From the NCBI GenBank assembly GCA_003168265.1, contig PMSV01000004.1:62001-126000 (forward strand): a stretch of 64,000 bases of DNA, in the 5' to 3' direction. The stretch is from Chitinophagaceae bacterium (lineage in GTDB: Bacteria; Bacteroidota; Bacteroidia; Chitinophagales; Chitinophagaceae). Position 1 is the first letter of the stretch. Each line of letters opens with the position of its first letter. Below are positions 1-7,483 of the stretch, piece after piece. The translations under genes and the position numbers were made by a program. The notes below the pieces were generated by a model, which saw only the letters and a program-made list of their open reading frames with translations, was not told the DNA's origin and ran no database searches.

Positions 1-1
1 C

Positions 2-1054
2 GATAGCACCTGTAAAGCAATATTCGATGTGGAGGAGAATCCGCTCACTTTCGGAAAGATAGGCCTTAATTATAACCAGTTCAGCGGGATCAGCGCCATC
101 ATCAATCTTACTTCAAGGGATCTATTGACTCCCAATTCCCGCAGCCTCGTGACCGTGAACATAGGCGAAAATTTCAGGGCTCGTGCGGAGCACCTTCAAT
201 ACCTTGGCAGGATCAGCAATTTTGCCTTAAAACTGAGTTCACAATTCGACCAGTTCGATATCACAACCTATAACCACTACCAGGAGGACGGCCTTTATAA
301 TGAGAATTATTTCAAGGGAGATGCGATACTGGATTATTCCACAAGCCGCAATGTGATCCTCGGAGCAGGGGCCCGTTACGAATATACGAGCTACAGCCCT
401 TCCATAAGTTCCTCGCTGGAGTTCCAGGGCAGCAATCATTTTTTCACCAGTTATCTATTATTTAAAGAAAACACTTTGGATCGGGTGCTCTTCCCTAAAA
501 AAGGCATCCTGATCGAAGCCGAAGGCGATTTTGTTTACTCACAAAATCCCGATGTAACTGCACATGTCGTTACGAGAAACCAGGATTCGGCATTTACGAC
601 CTCTCCCTATACCCGTTTATTGTTTAAAATGGATGATTATGCTTCTTTAGGATCGAGAAGCACGCTCTTGTTTCATGTGCAGGCTGGAGTAAATTTCAAT
701 TACAAGAATGATATAATGAATGAATTCTCCATTGGGGGGATGGTAGACCAGTTCCATAACCAGGTCACTTTTTCAGGTCTTCGCGAGGGAACATTTTATT
801 CCCCGGCTGTGGCCACCTTCCTGATGGGTTTCCGCTATCGCCTATTCATCAACACCTACCTGACTGCCAGAGCAAATGTGCTTTTCAATAATTTTATCAC
901 CACCAGCGATTTTTTCACCAACCCGAATTTTCTTTCCGGTTATTCACTGACCGCCTCCTATAATTTTGCATTGGGGCCTGTTGAATTAAGCGGCATGTAT
1001 AGTGACCAATCCAGAAGAGTGATTGGTTATGTCAATATCGGGATACCCTTCTAA
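2..1054 (+). CDS. Outer-membrane beta-barrel end of a patatin-like phospholipase family protein (5' end outside window)
   Basis: The reading frame is open to the left edge, so the gene begins before the window; a GTG at 29 is internal rather than the start. What remains is about 350 residues of alternating hydrophobic/polar strands rich in aromatic residues, ending in ...YVNIGIPF, with a terminal Phe as expected of a Bam-inserted barrel. The pattern (FLMGFRYRLF, LTARANVLF, a late GPVELS strand) fits the Omp85/surface-antigen-like barrel at the C-terminus of Bacteroidota patatin-family proteins. The lipase domain would lie upstream and cannot be seen, so the patatin assignment is inferred; a stand-alone outer-membrane protein is the alternative. 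It converges on hutG with an 11-bp gap. Confidence 0.6.
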   Translation, partial: DSTCKAIFDVEENPLTFGKIGLNYNQFSGISAIINLTSRDLLTPNSRSLVTVNIGENFRARAEHLQYLGRISNFALKLSSQFDQFDITTYNHYQEDGLYNENYFKGDAILDYSTSRNVILGAGARYEYTSYSPSISSSLEFQGSNHFFTSYLLFKENTLDRVLFPKKGILIEAEGDFVYSQNPDVTAHVVTRNQDSAFTTSPYTRLLFKMDDYASLGSRSTLLFHVQAGVNFNYKNDIMNEFSIGGMVDQFHNQVTFSGLREGTFYSPAVATFLMGFRYRLFINTYLTARANVLFNNFITTSDFFTNPNFLSGYSLTASYNFALGPVELSGMYSDQSRRVIGYVNIGIPF

Positions 1055-1065
1055 GGAGCTTTATC

Positions 1066-2178
1066 CTATTCTCTTGCTTTTACGAAATCACTGACCAGGT
1101 AACTGATCAGTTTTCCTGCCATTTCGTATTTTCTTCCATCCCGGAGATGGGTAGCCCCTTCACAGATATGCAGGTAGGCGATCTTGGAATCTGTTGCCGC
1201 GAAGGTCACGAACTGTCTGGCATGGAGCAGGCTCATTCCCGCTGGAGAGGCAGCGCTGGATAACACGTTTTCAATGGAGTCGAGGTCAATTTCAAGCCCG
1301 GTATGATTATCCTCGGTAAAACCCGTGGCGTGAGCCACGGCCTGAATGAAATTCTTTTTTTCCAGGATAAAAATATCCTCGTAGGAGATCAAATCGATGA
1401 AAGGATTATTTACAATGTCCAGCCAGATATTCTGGGGAATATAGTTTTCATGGACGCCGATAACGCAGTATTTCTGAAGGTATCCATCCTCTTCCGCATA
1501 ACGGAAGGCATTTCCGCTGTGCCTCCCTTCCATAGGGCGGTAATCAGTATGCGCATCCAGGTTGACTGCATTGATCTGTGCCAATTGGAGAAGGCCTGCT
1601 TTGTGAAGGCCTTTGGCCGCGCCTTTGATCAGAGGATAGGCGTTATTGTGACCGCCGCCGATGACGATTGGTATTTTCTGGCAGGAGGTGATCATTTTGA
1701 CCAGCCATTCGACTTCTTCATCGACCACGGTGACGGCATGGCGGTAAGCCTCTAGTTTCTCAGTATCGCCCAGCGCATTGTTTTCGATCAGATACTGTAT
1801 GTCTCCGAAATCGAAATTACCGAGCAGCATCAGGTTACTGCCTTCTAGAAAATCATTGCTCTGGATATTGAGAAATGCCTGTAGGAAAGGTATCCATGCC
1901 GTATCCGCTCCGCCTGTATGGCCATTGGCCTTAATGCCCAGGTCTTCCGGAATTCCTAAGATCACGTATTCTGCCTCAGTATCTTTAATGGATTGTTCCA
2001 GATCCTGCGCGTTTTCCGCCACTCTAATGCGCTCCCCGAGCTTGGTCTCAAATTTACGAATATGCGTTAATGATAGCAGGTCCTGTTTCCCGTAGGTCTT
2101 AAAATGGGGAATGGGAATGGTATTGATTTGTTTACGGGCAGTTTCCTGCCGGTGTTTTTGTTGCTCAGTATTTTCCAT
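1066..2178 (-). CDS. hutG: Formimidoylglutamase (arginase/ureohydrolase family)
   Basis: Hydrolyses N-formimidoyl-L-glutamate to glutamate and formamide, the last step of one branch of histidine degradation. The 370-residue protein carries the binuclear Mn ureohydrolase signature: GGGH near residue 177, NLDAHTD at 207-212 and IDLDS at 297-301, plus HSGNAF near 220-225. The identity rests on this family fold and on its place beside FTCD and hutI; sequence alone cannot exclude a related ureohydrolase. The ATG overlaps the TAA stop of the upstream cyclodeaminase by one base (TAATG), which suggests translational coupling. It is the last gene of a long minus-strand run. Confidence 0.85.
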   Translation of the reverse strand: MENTEQQKHRQETARKQINTIPIPHFKTYGKQDLLSLTHIRKFETKLGERIRVAENAQDLEQSIKDTEAEYVILGIPEDLGIKANGHTGGADTAWIPFLQAFLNIQSNDFLEGSNLMLLGNFDFGDIQYLIENNALGDTEKLEAYRHAVTVVDEEVEWLVKMITSCQKIPIVIGGGHNNAYPLIKGAAKGLHKAGLLQLAQINAVNLDAHTDYRPMEGRHSGNAFRYAEEDGYLQKYCVIGVHENYIPQNIWLDIVNNPFIDLISYEDIFILEKKNFIQAVAHATGFTEDNHTGLEIDLDSIENVLSSAASPAGMSLLHARQFVTFAATDSKIAYLHICEGATHLRDGRKYEMAGKLISYLVSDFVKARE

Positions 2179-3863
2179 TAACCACGGATTTTTTCATGAA
2201 CAATTTCTAAAATCTCCTTTTCCTTGATACAGGCCTGTTCCTCGATTTGCTTTCCTTTTTGCAAGGTAGTTTTCACGAATTCGGGGTCCTCATAATCCTT
2301 TGCGTTGATCTGGACATTCAAATAGGCCCCCATGACCGCGCTGCGGGCGCAAAGCGCTGCGACGCCTGCATCGGATACGGAATTAGGATTGCCTGCGACA
2401 GCCATCGTACGAATCATCTCCATGCTTCCGAAAGCGGATTCCATCACCCGGAAAGGCACTTCGATCGCATGATGGGTCGCCTCCTGGATTGCATTGGAAC
2501 GGGCCGCTTTTTCTTCCTGTGAAGATTTGGGCATCGATAAAGCCGTAATGATCCGGTTGAAGGCCCTGGTGTCTTCGTCCACCAATTTAAGAAGTTCTGA
2601 CTTGAATTGCTGTCCTTTTTCGGCCCAATCGCTGAATTCTTGCCAGCGTTCATCCCAGCCTTTCTTATGGGCGGAGAGGTTTGCCACCATCGTTCCCAAG
2701 GCGGCTCCCAGGGCCCCAAGACAGGCAGCGACCGATCCACCTCCGGGTGCAGGGCTCTCGCTCGCGGTTAGATCGGTAAAGTCTGCAAGACTAAGGGAAG
2801 CGAGTTTGGCCCCCTCAGCGGAATACAATAAGTATTCAATGATCCTTTCTTCGGGCTTGAATTTGCCCAATTCGTCCAGCCCCATGGATTTGATCGCAAT
2901 CCGGATCAATTCCTTTTCAGATACACCAGCCGAGCGCTGTTGCTTCCGAAGAAAATATTTACCGGCATCGAGCATGGCCTGCAGGGGGATCAGACCGACA
3001 AGTTCACTGCCGGTCACCCTGATACCGCGGGCAGCCGCCTTATTGCAGACCTCGTCAAATGCCACATGAACGGGTGTGACGCCGATATTGGTGAGATTCA
3101 TCGAAATCTGTGCGATGCCGTATTCTTCAATAAACCAGCCAATGGCTTTGACATTCCTGAGGCTGCCTGGTATGACGATGGGTTTACCCTGTTCATCAAG
3201 CGCCGCTTTATTGTTTATTTTTTTTACCCTCCCGGCTTCTCTCACATCGAAAGCTATAGCATTGGCCCTGCGGACGGAAGTGGTATTGAGATTGACATTA
3301 TAAGCAACCAGGAAGTCACGGGCTCCAATGACCGTAGCGCCTCTTCTGGCATCCATTTCCGCTGGCCCGAAATCGGGTTTCCATTCCGGCAACCTGATCT
3401 TCTTAAAAAATCCTTCGTATTCCCCAGCTCGAATCACCGAAAGATTAGACCTTTCCTTATTGGCCTGGGCTTCTTCGTAGAGGTAGACAGGCAGGTCCAA
3501 CTCCTCTCCAACCCTTTGTGCGAGTTTTCTGGCATAGGCCGCCGTCTCTTCCATGCTGATCCCTGAAACGGGTATGAGGGGGCAAACGTCGGTAGCCCCC
3601 ATGCGCGGATGCTCTCCCCTGTGCTTAATCATATCGATGAGTTCCCCCGCTTTTCGTATTCCCCTTAAAGCGGCTTCGATGACAGCATTGGGTTCTCCTA
3701 CAAAAGTTACGACGGTGCGGTTAGTTGCCTTCCCCGGATCCACGTTCAGGAGTTTGACCCCTTCAACAGATTGGATGGCTTCCGTGATCCTGTTGATGAT
3801 TGCAAGGTCATTGCCTTCGCTGAAATTGGGAACGCATTCGATGATGGGCTGTATGGACTGCAT
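2178..3863 (-). CDS. ftcD: Bifunctional glutamate formiminotransferase / formimidoyltetrahydrofolate cyclodeaminase
   Basis: Transfers the formimino group of formiminoglutamate to tetrahydrofolate (N-terminal domain, about residues 1-320, beginning IIECVPNFSEGN) and then releases ammonia to give 5,10-methenyl-THF (C-terminal helical cyclodeaminase domain, about 360-555, containing ESPAPGGGSVAA). The 561-residue length equals the sum of the two domains, so this is the fused form. The ATG at 3863 is chosen because the formiminotransferase motif starts there; the frame extends 15 codons further upstream without homology. It lies 50 bp after the antiporter and overlaps hutG. Together with hutG it gives two parallel exits for formiminoglutamate. 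Confidence 0.9.
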   Translation of the reverse strand: MQSIQPIIECVPNFSEGNDLAIINRITEAIQSVEGVKLLNVDPGKATNRTVVTFVGEPNAVIEAALRGIRKAGELIDMIKHRGEHPRMGATDVCPLIPVSGISMEETAAYARKLAQRVGEELDLPVYLYEEAQANKERSNLSVIRAGEYEGFFKKIRLPEWKPDFGPAEMDARRGATVIGARDFLVAYNVNLNTTSVRRANAIAFDVREAGRVKKINNKAALDEQGKPIVIPGSLRNVKAIGWFIEEYGIAQISMNLTNIGVTPVHVAFDEVCNKAAARGIRVTGSELVGLIPLQAMLDAGKYFLRKQQRSAGVSEKELIRIAIKSMGLDELGKFKPEERIIEYLLYSAEGAKLASLSLADFTDLTASESPAPGGGSVAACLGALGAALGTMVANLSAHKKGWDERWQEFSDWAEKGQQFKSELLKLVDEDTRAFNRIITALSMPKSSQEEKAARSNAIQEATHHAIEVPFRVMESAFGSMEMIRTMAVAGNPNSVSDAGVAALCARSAVMGAYLNVQINAKDYEDPEFVKTTLQKGKQIEEQACIKEKEILEIVHEKIRG

Positions 3864-3913
3864 ATGGCCAACTTGTTTTAGTGATCGGTCGACAAAAATA
3901 AGGATCAAAAGCC

Positions 3914-5116
3914 TTATTCTTCAACCGGGACACCTTCCAATCCTTTTTTGTAAAAAACCATGCCCAGGGTCATGATCATACTGCTGAGCAGTATGACGAA
4001 AAACAGGATGCCGCCATTGAAATGCTGAAGTTTCAGAATGTCAGGGATCTTATAAAAAAGCAGGATGGTGATCAAACCTCTTGGAATGAACATCACTTCG
4101 GGATATACGCTCTCTTTAAGGAAAAATCTAAGATAGAGAAACCGTGCAATAAACAGAACGACGATGATGGCTCCTCCGATCAGCACGACTTCAGATTGAA
4201 AAGCCGCCCTGATATCGATGGAAAAACCGAATAGAATAAAGAAAAAGGTGCGGATAAGAAAGGAGGTTTCGGCTGTAAGGGAATGCAGGAGCAAATTGGT
4301 TTCTTCGACCTGTTCTGCAGGGAACAATGCAGCTATCCTCGGAATTTTCACCATGGACCAGTTCTTCATCAGCAAACCGAAAACCATGATGATGATCAGG
4401 GAGGGAAGCCTGAGCATGCGGCCACCTTCATATAAGATCAGCAGGAGGGCAAAAATGAGGAAAAAACGCACGTTTAGCCTCGATTTGGTACTGATGATGA
4501 AAAGCAGGATCGAAAAAAGCAGCGAAAGCAGTACGGCAATCAGGATATTCAGAAAAAAAGTACCGAATGCCCGGGCAGTAAGGATCTCAGCCGCCGTGAA
4601 ATAATTGAAGGCAAGAATCCCGGTGATATCGCTGAATGAGGCTTCATATACGAGAAATTCCTTTTTGGCTTCGGTCAGATGGTGCAGGCTGGGAATTACG
4701 ATGGAACTGCTCATGATCGATAACGGTATGGCATATACGATGCATTTGGAATAGGGTTCCGCAAGCCAGTAATGAAGGATGATGGCAATGCCCCCGGCCG
4801 ATATTACGAAAATGAAAATGGCGGCCAGCAGGGAATTACGGATCAGCTTCACCTTATCGCGACCCAATTTAAGGTCAAGCCCCGCTTCGAGCACGATCAT
4901 GATCAAACCGATGCTTCCAAGGGCTTCTGTCAGCTTTTCAGGGAATACGATACTCCACTGGTATTTATCCGAAAGCAGGCGGGCCGCTATGCCAGTGAAA
5001 AGCAATAGGAGGACCGATGGTATCCGGATATACCTTGAGAGCATGGAGAAAATATAGGAGAGCACGATGATGCAACTGCAGATGATGATCAGGAGTTCGG
5101 TGGAGAGGTTGGGCAT
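3914..5116 (-). CDS. Cation:proton antiporter (CPA-type Na+/H+ exchanger family)
   Basis: A 400-residue integral membrane protein with about 11-12 hydrophobic helices and almost no soluble tail, as in the short CPA/NhaP-like exchangers. The early segment IPSVLLLLFTGIAARLL and the VLEAGLDLKL motif are typical of CPA antiporters, in which the region after the latter motif takes part in ion exchange. No RCK/TrkA regulatory domain follows. It lies between hutI (20 bp upstream) and ftcD (50 bp downstream) on the same strand and is presumably co-transcribed with them. Whether it serves histidine uptake, ammonium or pH homeostasis, or nothing specific to the pathway cannot be told from the sequence. 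Confidence 0.8.
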   Translation of the reverse strand: MPNLSTELLIIICSCIIVLSYIFSMLSRYIRIPSVLLLLFTGIAARLLSDKYQWSIVFPEKLTEALGSIGLIMIVLEAGLDLKLGRDKVKLIRNSLLAAIFIFVISAGGIAIILHYWLAEPYSKCIVYAIPLSIMSSSIVIPSLHHLTEAKKEFLVYEASFSDITGILAFNYFTAAEILTARAFGTFFLNILIAVLLSLLFSILLFIISTKSRLNVRFFLIFALLLILYEGGRMLRLPSLIIIMVFGLLMKNWSMVKIPRIAALFPAEQVEETNLLLHSLTAETSFLIRTFFFILFGFSIDIRAAFQSEVVLIGGAIIVVLFIARFLYLRFFLKESVYPEVMFIPRGLITILLFYKIPDILKLQHFNGGILFFVILLSSMIMTLGMVFYKKGLEGVPVEE

Positions 5117-5136
5117 AGGTTATGATGGGATTATGG

Positions 5137-6375
5137 TTAGTGAATAAATTCACCATTGATCATTACCTTATCTATCAAATTCGTGCCAAAAGCATAGGGA
5201 AGGTAGGCAAGAGAGGGGATTGGCCTCGTGATGAGCAGATTGGCTTTTTTCCCCCTGGTGATGCTGCCCGTTTCTTCTCCCAATCCCATTGCATAGGCTC
5301 CGTTTAAGGTCGCCGCCTGGATGGCTTCCTCCGGCAGCATTTTCATTTGGATACAGGCGAGAGAGATTACCAGATTCATGTTTCCGCTCGGTGATGAACC
5401 GGGATTATAATCGCTGGCGAGCGCAATGGCTGCCCCTTCTTCTATCAATTCACGGGCAGGCTGGTAGCCCATCCTGAGGAAAAAAGCGGCGCTGGGAAGC
5501 AAAGTGCCGATGGTTGCGGATTTGCCCAGCAGCGAGATATCTTCTGGAGTCATGGTTTCGAGGTGGTCGAGAGAAAGCGCATTTAGCCCGATGCCTGCAG
5601 CCACTCCTCCGATACTGTTTAACTGGTTGACATGCAGTTTTGCTCTCAGGCCATAAGCCATCCCGGCGCGACAGATGGTTTCCATTTCCTCCACGCTGAA
5701 AAATCCTTTTTCACAAAACACATCAATGAAATCGGCCAGTTTTTCATGCGCGATGACGGGAAGCATTTCGCGGATGATGAGGTCAATAAAACCCTGATGG
5801 TTATTCCGAAAAGCTTCCGGATAGCTATGAGCCCCGAGATAAGTGGCTTTTATCGAGAGACTGGAACGCTCTTTAAGTTTTTTAATGACTCTCAGCATTT
5901 TCAATTCTCCTTCTAACGATAAGCCATACCCGCTTTTAATTTCCACGGCTGCGGTACCGAGCCGGGCGATTTCCTGCAGCCTGGACCAGGCCATATTAAA
6001 TAGTTCATCTTCGGAGGCCTGTTCCAGTTTTTTTGCAGAATTGAGAATGCCTCCGCCCTTCTCATTGATCCCGGCATAGCTCAGGCCCCTGATCTTATCC
6101 ACGAATTCGTTTTCCCGGCTTCCCGCAAAAACAAGATGGGTATGGCTATCGCACCAGGCCGGCAGGACGAAACAACCGGTTGCATCTATGGAGGGATGGT
6201 TTGCGAGGGAGGCCGGAATGGAGGACATGGAGCCATAATCGGAAATGGCAGCTTCTTCCAGGAGCAACCAGGCGTCCACGATGGAAGGCTGTTCACGAAG
6301 TGCGGCGCCTCGTAAAGGCTTTGATTCGTTTCTAGTCCCGACGAGCTCTTTAATATTTTTAATTAAAGTCGGCAT
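5137..6375 (-). CDS. hutI: Imidazolonepropionase
   Basis: Opens the imidazolone ring of 4-imidazolone-5-propionate to give formiminoglutamate, the substrate of the two downstream gene products. The 412 residues show the amidohydrolase metal motif HTHLVFAGSRENEF (His 78 and 80), the KSGYGL segment, HVNQLNS, and the late SDYNPGSSPSGNM loop, all standard for HutI. The length matches the family. The gene starts 9 bp after the stop of a hypothetical gene, so it probably belongs to a longer transcript rather than having its own promoter. The earlier pathway enzymes, histidase (hutH) and urocanase (hutU), are not in this window. Confidence 0.93.
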   Translation of the reverse strand: MPTLIKNIKELVGTRNESKPLRGAALREQPSIVDAWLLLEEAAISDYGSMSSIPASLANHPSIDATGCFVLPAWCDSHTHLVFAGSRENEFVDKIRGLSYAGINEKGGGILNSAKKLEQASEDELFNMAWSRLQEIARLGTAAVEIKSGYGLSLEGELKMLRVIKKLKERSSLSIKATYLGAHSYPEAFRNNHQGFIDLIIREMLPVIAHEKLADFIDVFCEKGFFSVEEMETICRAGMAYGLRAKLHVNQLNSIGGVAAGIGLNALSLDHLETMTPEDISLLGKSATIGTLLPSAAFFLRMGYQPARELIEEGAAIALASDYNPGSSPSGNMNLVISLACIQMKMLPEEAIQAATLNGAYAMGLGEETGSITRGKKANLLITRPIPSLAYLPYAFGTNLIDKVMINGEFIH

Positions 6376-6384
6376 TTTTGGATT

Positions 6385-6858
6385 TTAAATTAGCTGATCT
6401 AATTCCCTTTGGTAATCGTATTGCAGATCCTCATGCATGGATTCCAGTGCGGCCCTGATTTTGGTGATTTGCTTTCTGTACATATTGAGAATCACAGTGC
6501 TGTTTTGCCAATCCAGCCCGCATACTGCCACCAGTTGGCAGAAATGAAGGAGCAATTCGGCTTCAACGGTCCTTGAGCCCGCATACCTTATATATTTGTT
6601 TGCAATCCTCAATATTTTCCGGATCGTTTTTTTTGCAAAATAGAGGTTGCTTTTGTTGATTTCTTCGAAAAGACCTGACATTTCAGATTTTACCCCACTG
6701 ATATACCCGGCTTCATCATGGGATTCGAAGAGCAGGTAGGTCATCAGTTCCTTATTTTCTTTCTTGTATTTCGAAAGACGCAAACAGCATTCGATAAGCT
6801 GTTTTGCCGGTAATTCCAGGAGCTCCTGCTTTATTTCCTGTATAGTGGATGTTCTCAT
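6385..6858 (-). CDS. Hypothetical alpha-helical protein
   Basis: I do not recognise a named family. The 157-residue protein is predicted almost wholly helical, with Lys/Glu-rich amphipathic segments (TIQEIKQELLEL, KTIRKILRIANKYIRY) and no signal peptide or membrane helix, so a cytosolic helical bundle is likely. Codon use resembles the neighbours. Its start overlaps the GNAT stop by 4 bp (ATGA) and its stop is 9 bp before hutI, which supports a real, translated gene in this operon. No function is proposed. Confidence 0.7.
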   Translation of the reverse strand: MRTSTIQEIKQELLELPAKQLIECCLRLSKYKKENKELMTYLLFESHDEAGYISGVKSEMSGLFEEINKSNLYFAKKTIRKILRIANKYIRYAGSRTVEAELLLHFCQLVAVCGLDWQNSTVILNMYRKQITKIRAALESMHEDLQYDYQRELDQLI

Positions 6859-7415
6859 TGGGATTGACTGCTATTGAGCAGGGAATAAATATGGGTATCC
6901 CAGAATTTCCCCTCGAAGTGAATATTTTCCCTGAAATAGGCTTCCCTGCCGAAGCCATTTTTTTCCAGTATTTGGGCAGAAGCCCTATTGCCCGGGTCCA
7001 CCATAGCTTCGATGCTATGGAGTTTTATATTCGAAAACCCGAATTCCACCACGGCTTTGACAGCTTCCATCATGAGTCCTCTGTGCTGCCAGAGCGGATC
7101 CAGCATATAACCGATCTCCGCCCGATGATCTTCTTTGTATATTCTCCAAAGGCCGATGGAGCCGATGTATTTTTTCCCGGTCTTGGGCACAATCGCCCAG
7201 GTGATCCCCGAATTGTTTTTCAATGCCTCATCCACTAAATTGATGAAGGTCATGGCATCTTCCGCATGGCGGGCCAGGGGCCTCCTGATATATTGCATGA
7301 CTTTGATATCGGAACGAAGCCGCAATATGTCAGCAATATCGTCGGCAACGATCCTTCTTAAATGCAGTCTCCCGGTTTCCAGCAGCGGAAAGGGTTGTAA
7401 ATTGATTTCAAGCAT
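6855..7415 (-). CDS. GNAT family N-acetyltransferase (RimJ/RimL type)
   Basis: Acetyl-CoA-dependent N-acetyltransferase of the RimJ/RimL group. ETGRLHLRRIVADD opens the domain, EIGYMLDPLWQHRGLMMEA carries the acetyl-CoA-binding loop (Q-x-x-G variant), and NRASAQILEKNGF is the usual C-terminal motif. The ATG at 7415 is chosen because homology begins at about its eighth residue; an alternative TTG at 7487, overlapping the DUF5686 stop, would add 24 residues with no family match. The protein is then 186 residues, normal for the family. The substrate is unknown; ribosomal protein N-termini are the classical targets. Confidence 0.85.
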   Translation of the reverse strand: MLEINLQPFPLLETGRLHLRRIVADDIADILRLRSDIKVMQYIRRPLARHAEDAMTFINLVDEALKNNSGITWAIVPKTGKKYIGSIGLWRIYKEDHRAEIGYMLDPLWQHRGLMMEAVKAVVEFGFSNIKLHSIEAMVDPGNRASAQILEKNGFGREAYFRENIHFEGKFWDTHIYSLLNSSQSQ

Positions 7416-7483
7416 GAGACAAATTTGTGGCGATACAAATCTAAGCAGCCCGGTTTTGCATTCAAAAACAATTGGGTTCGTCT

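Noticed and set aside
2494-3566. Long plus-strand frames opposite the FTCD gene
   Set aside because: They are antisense to a well-supported gene, have no family features and show skewed composition typical of shadow frames.
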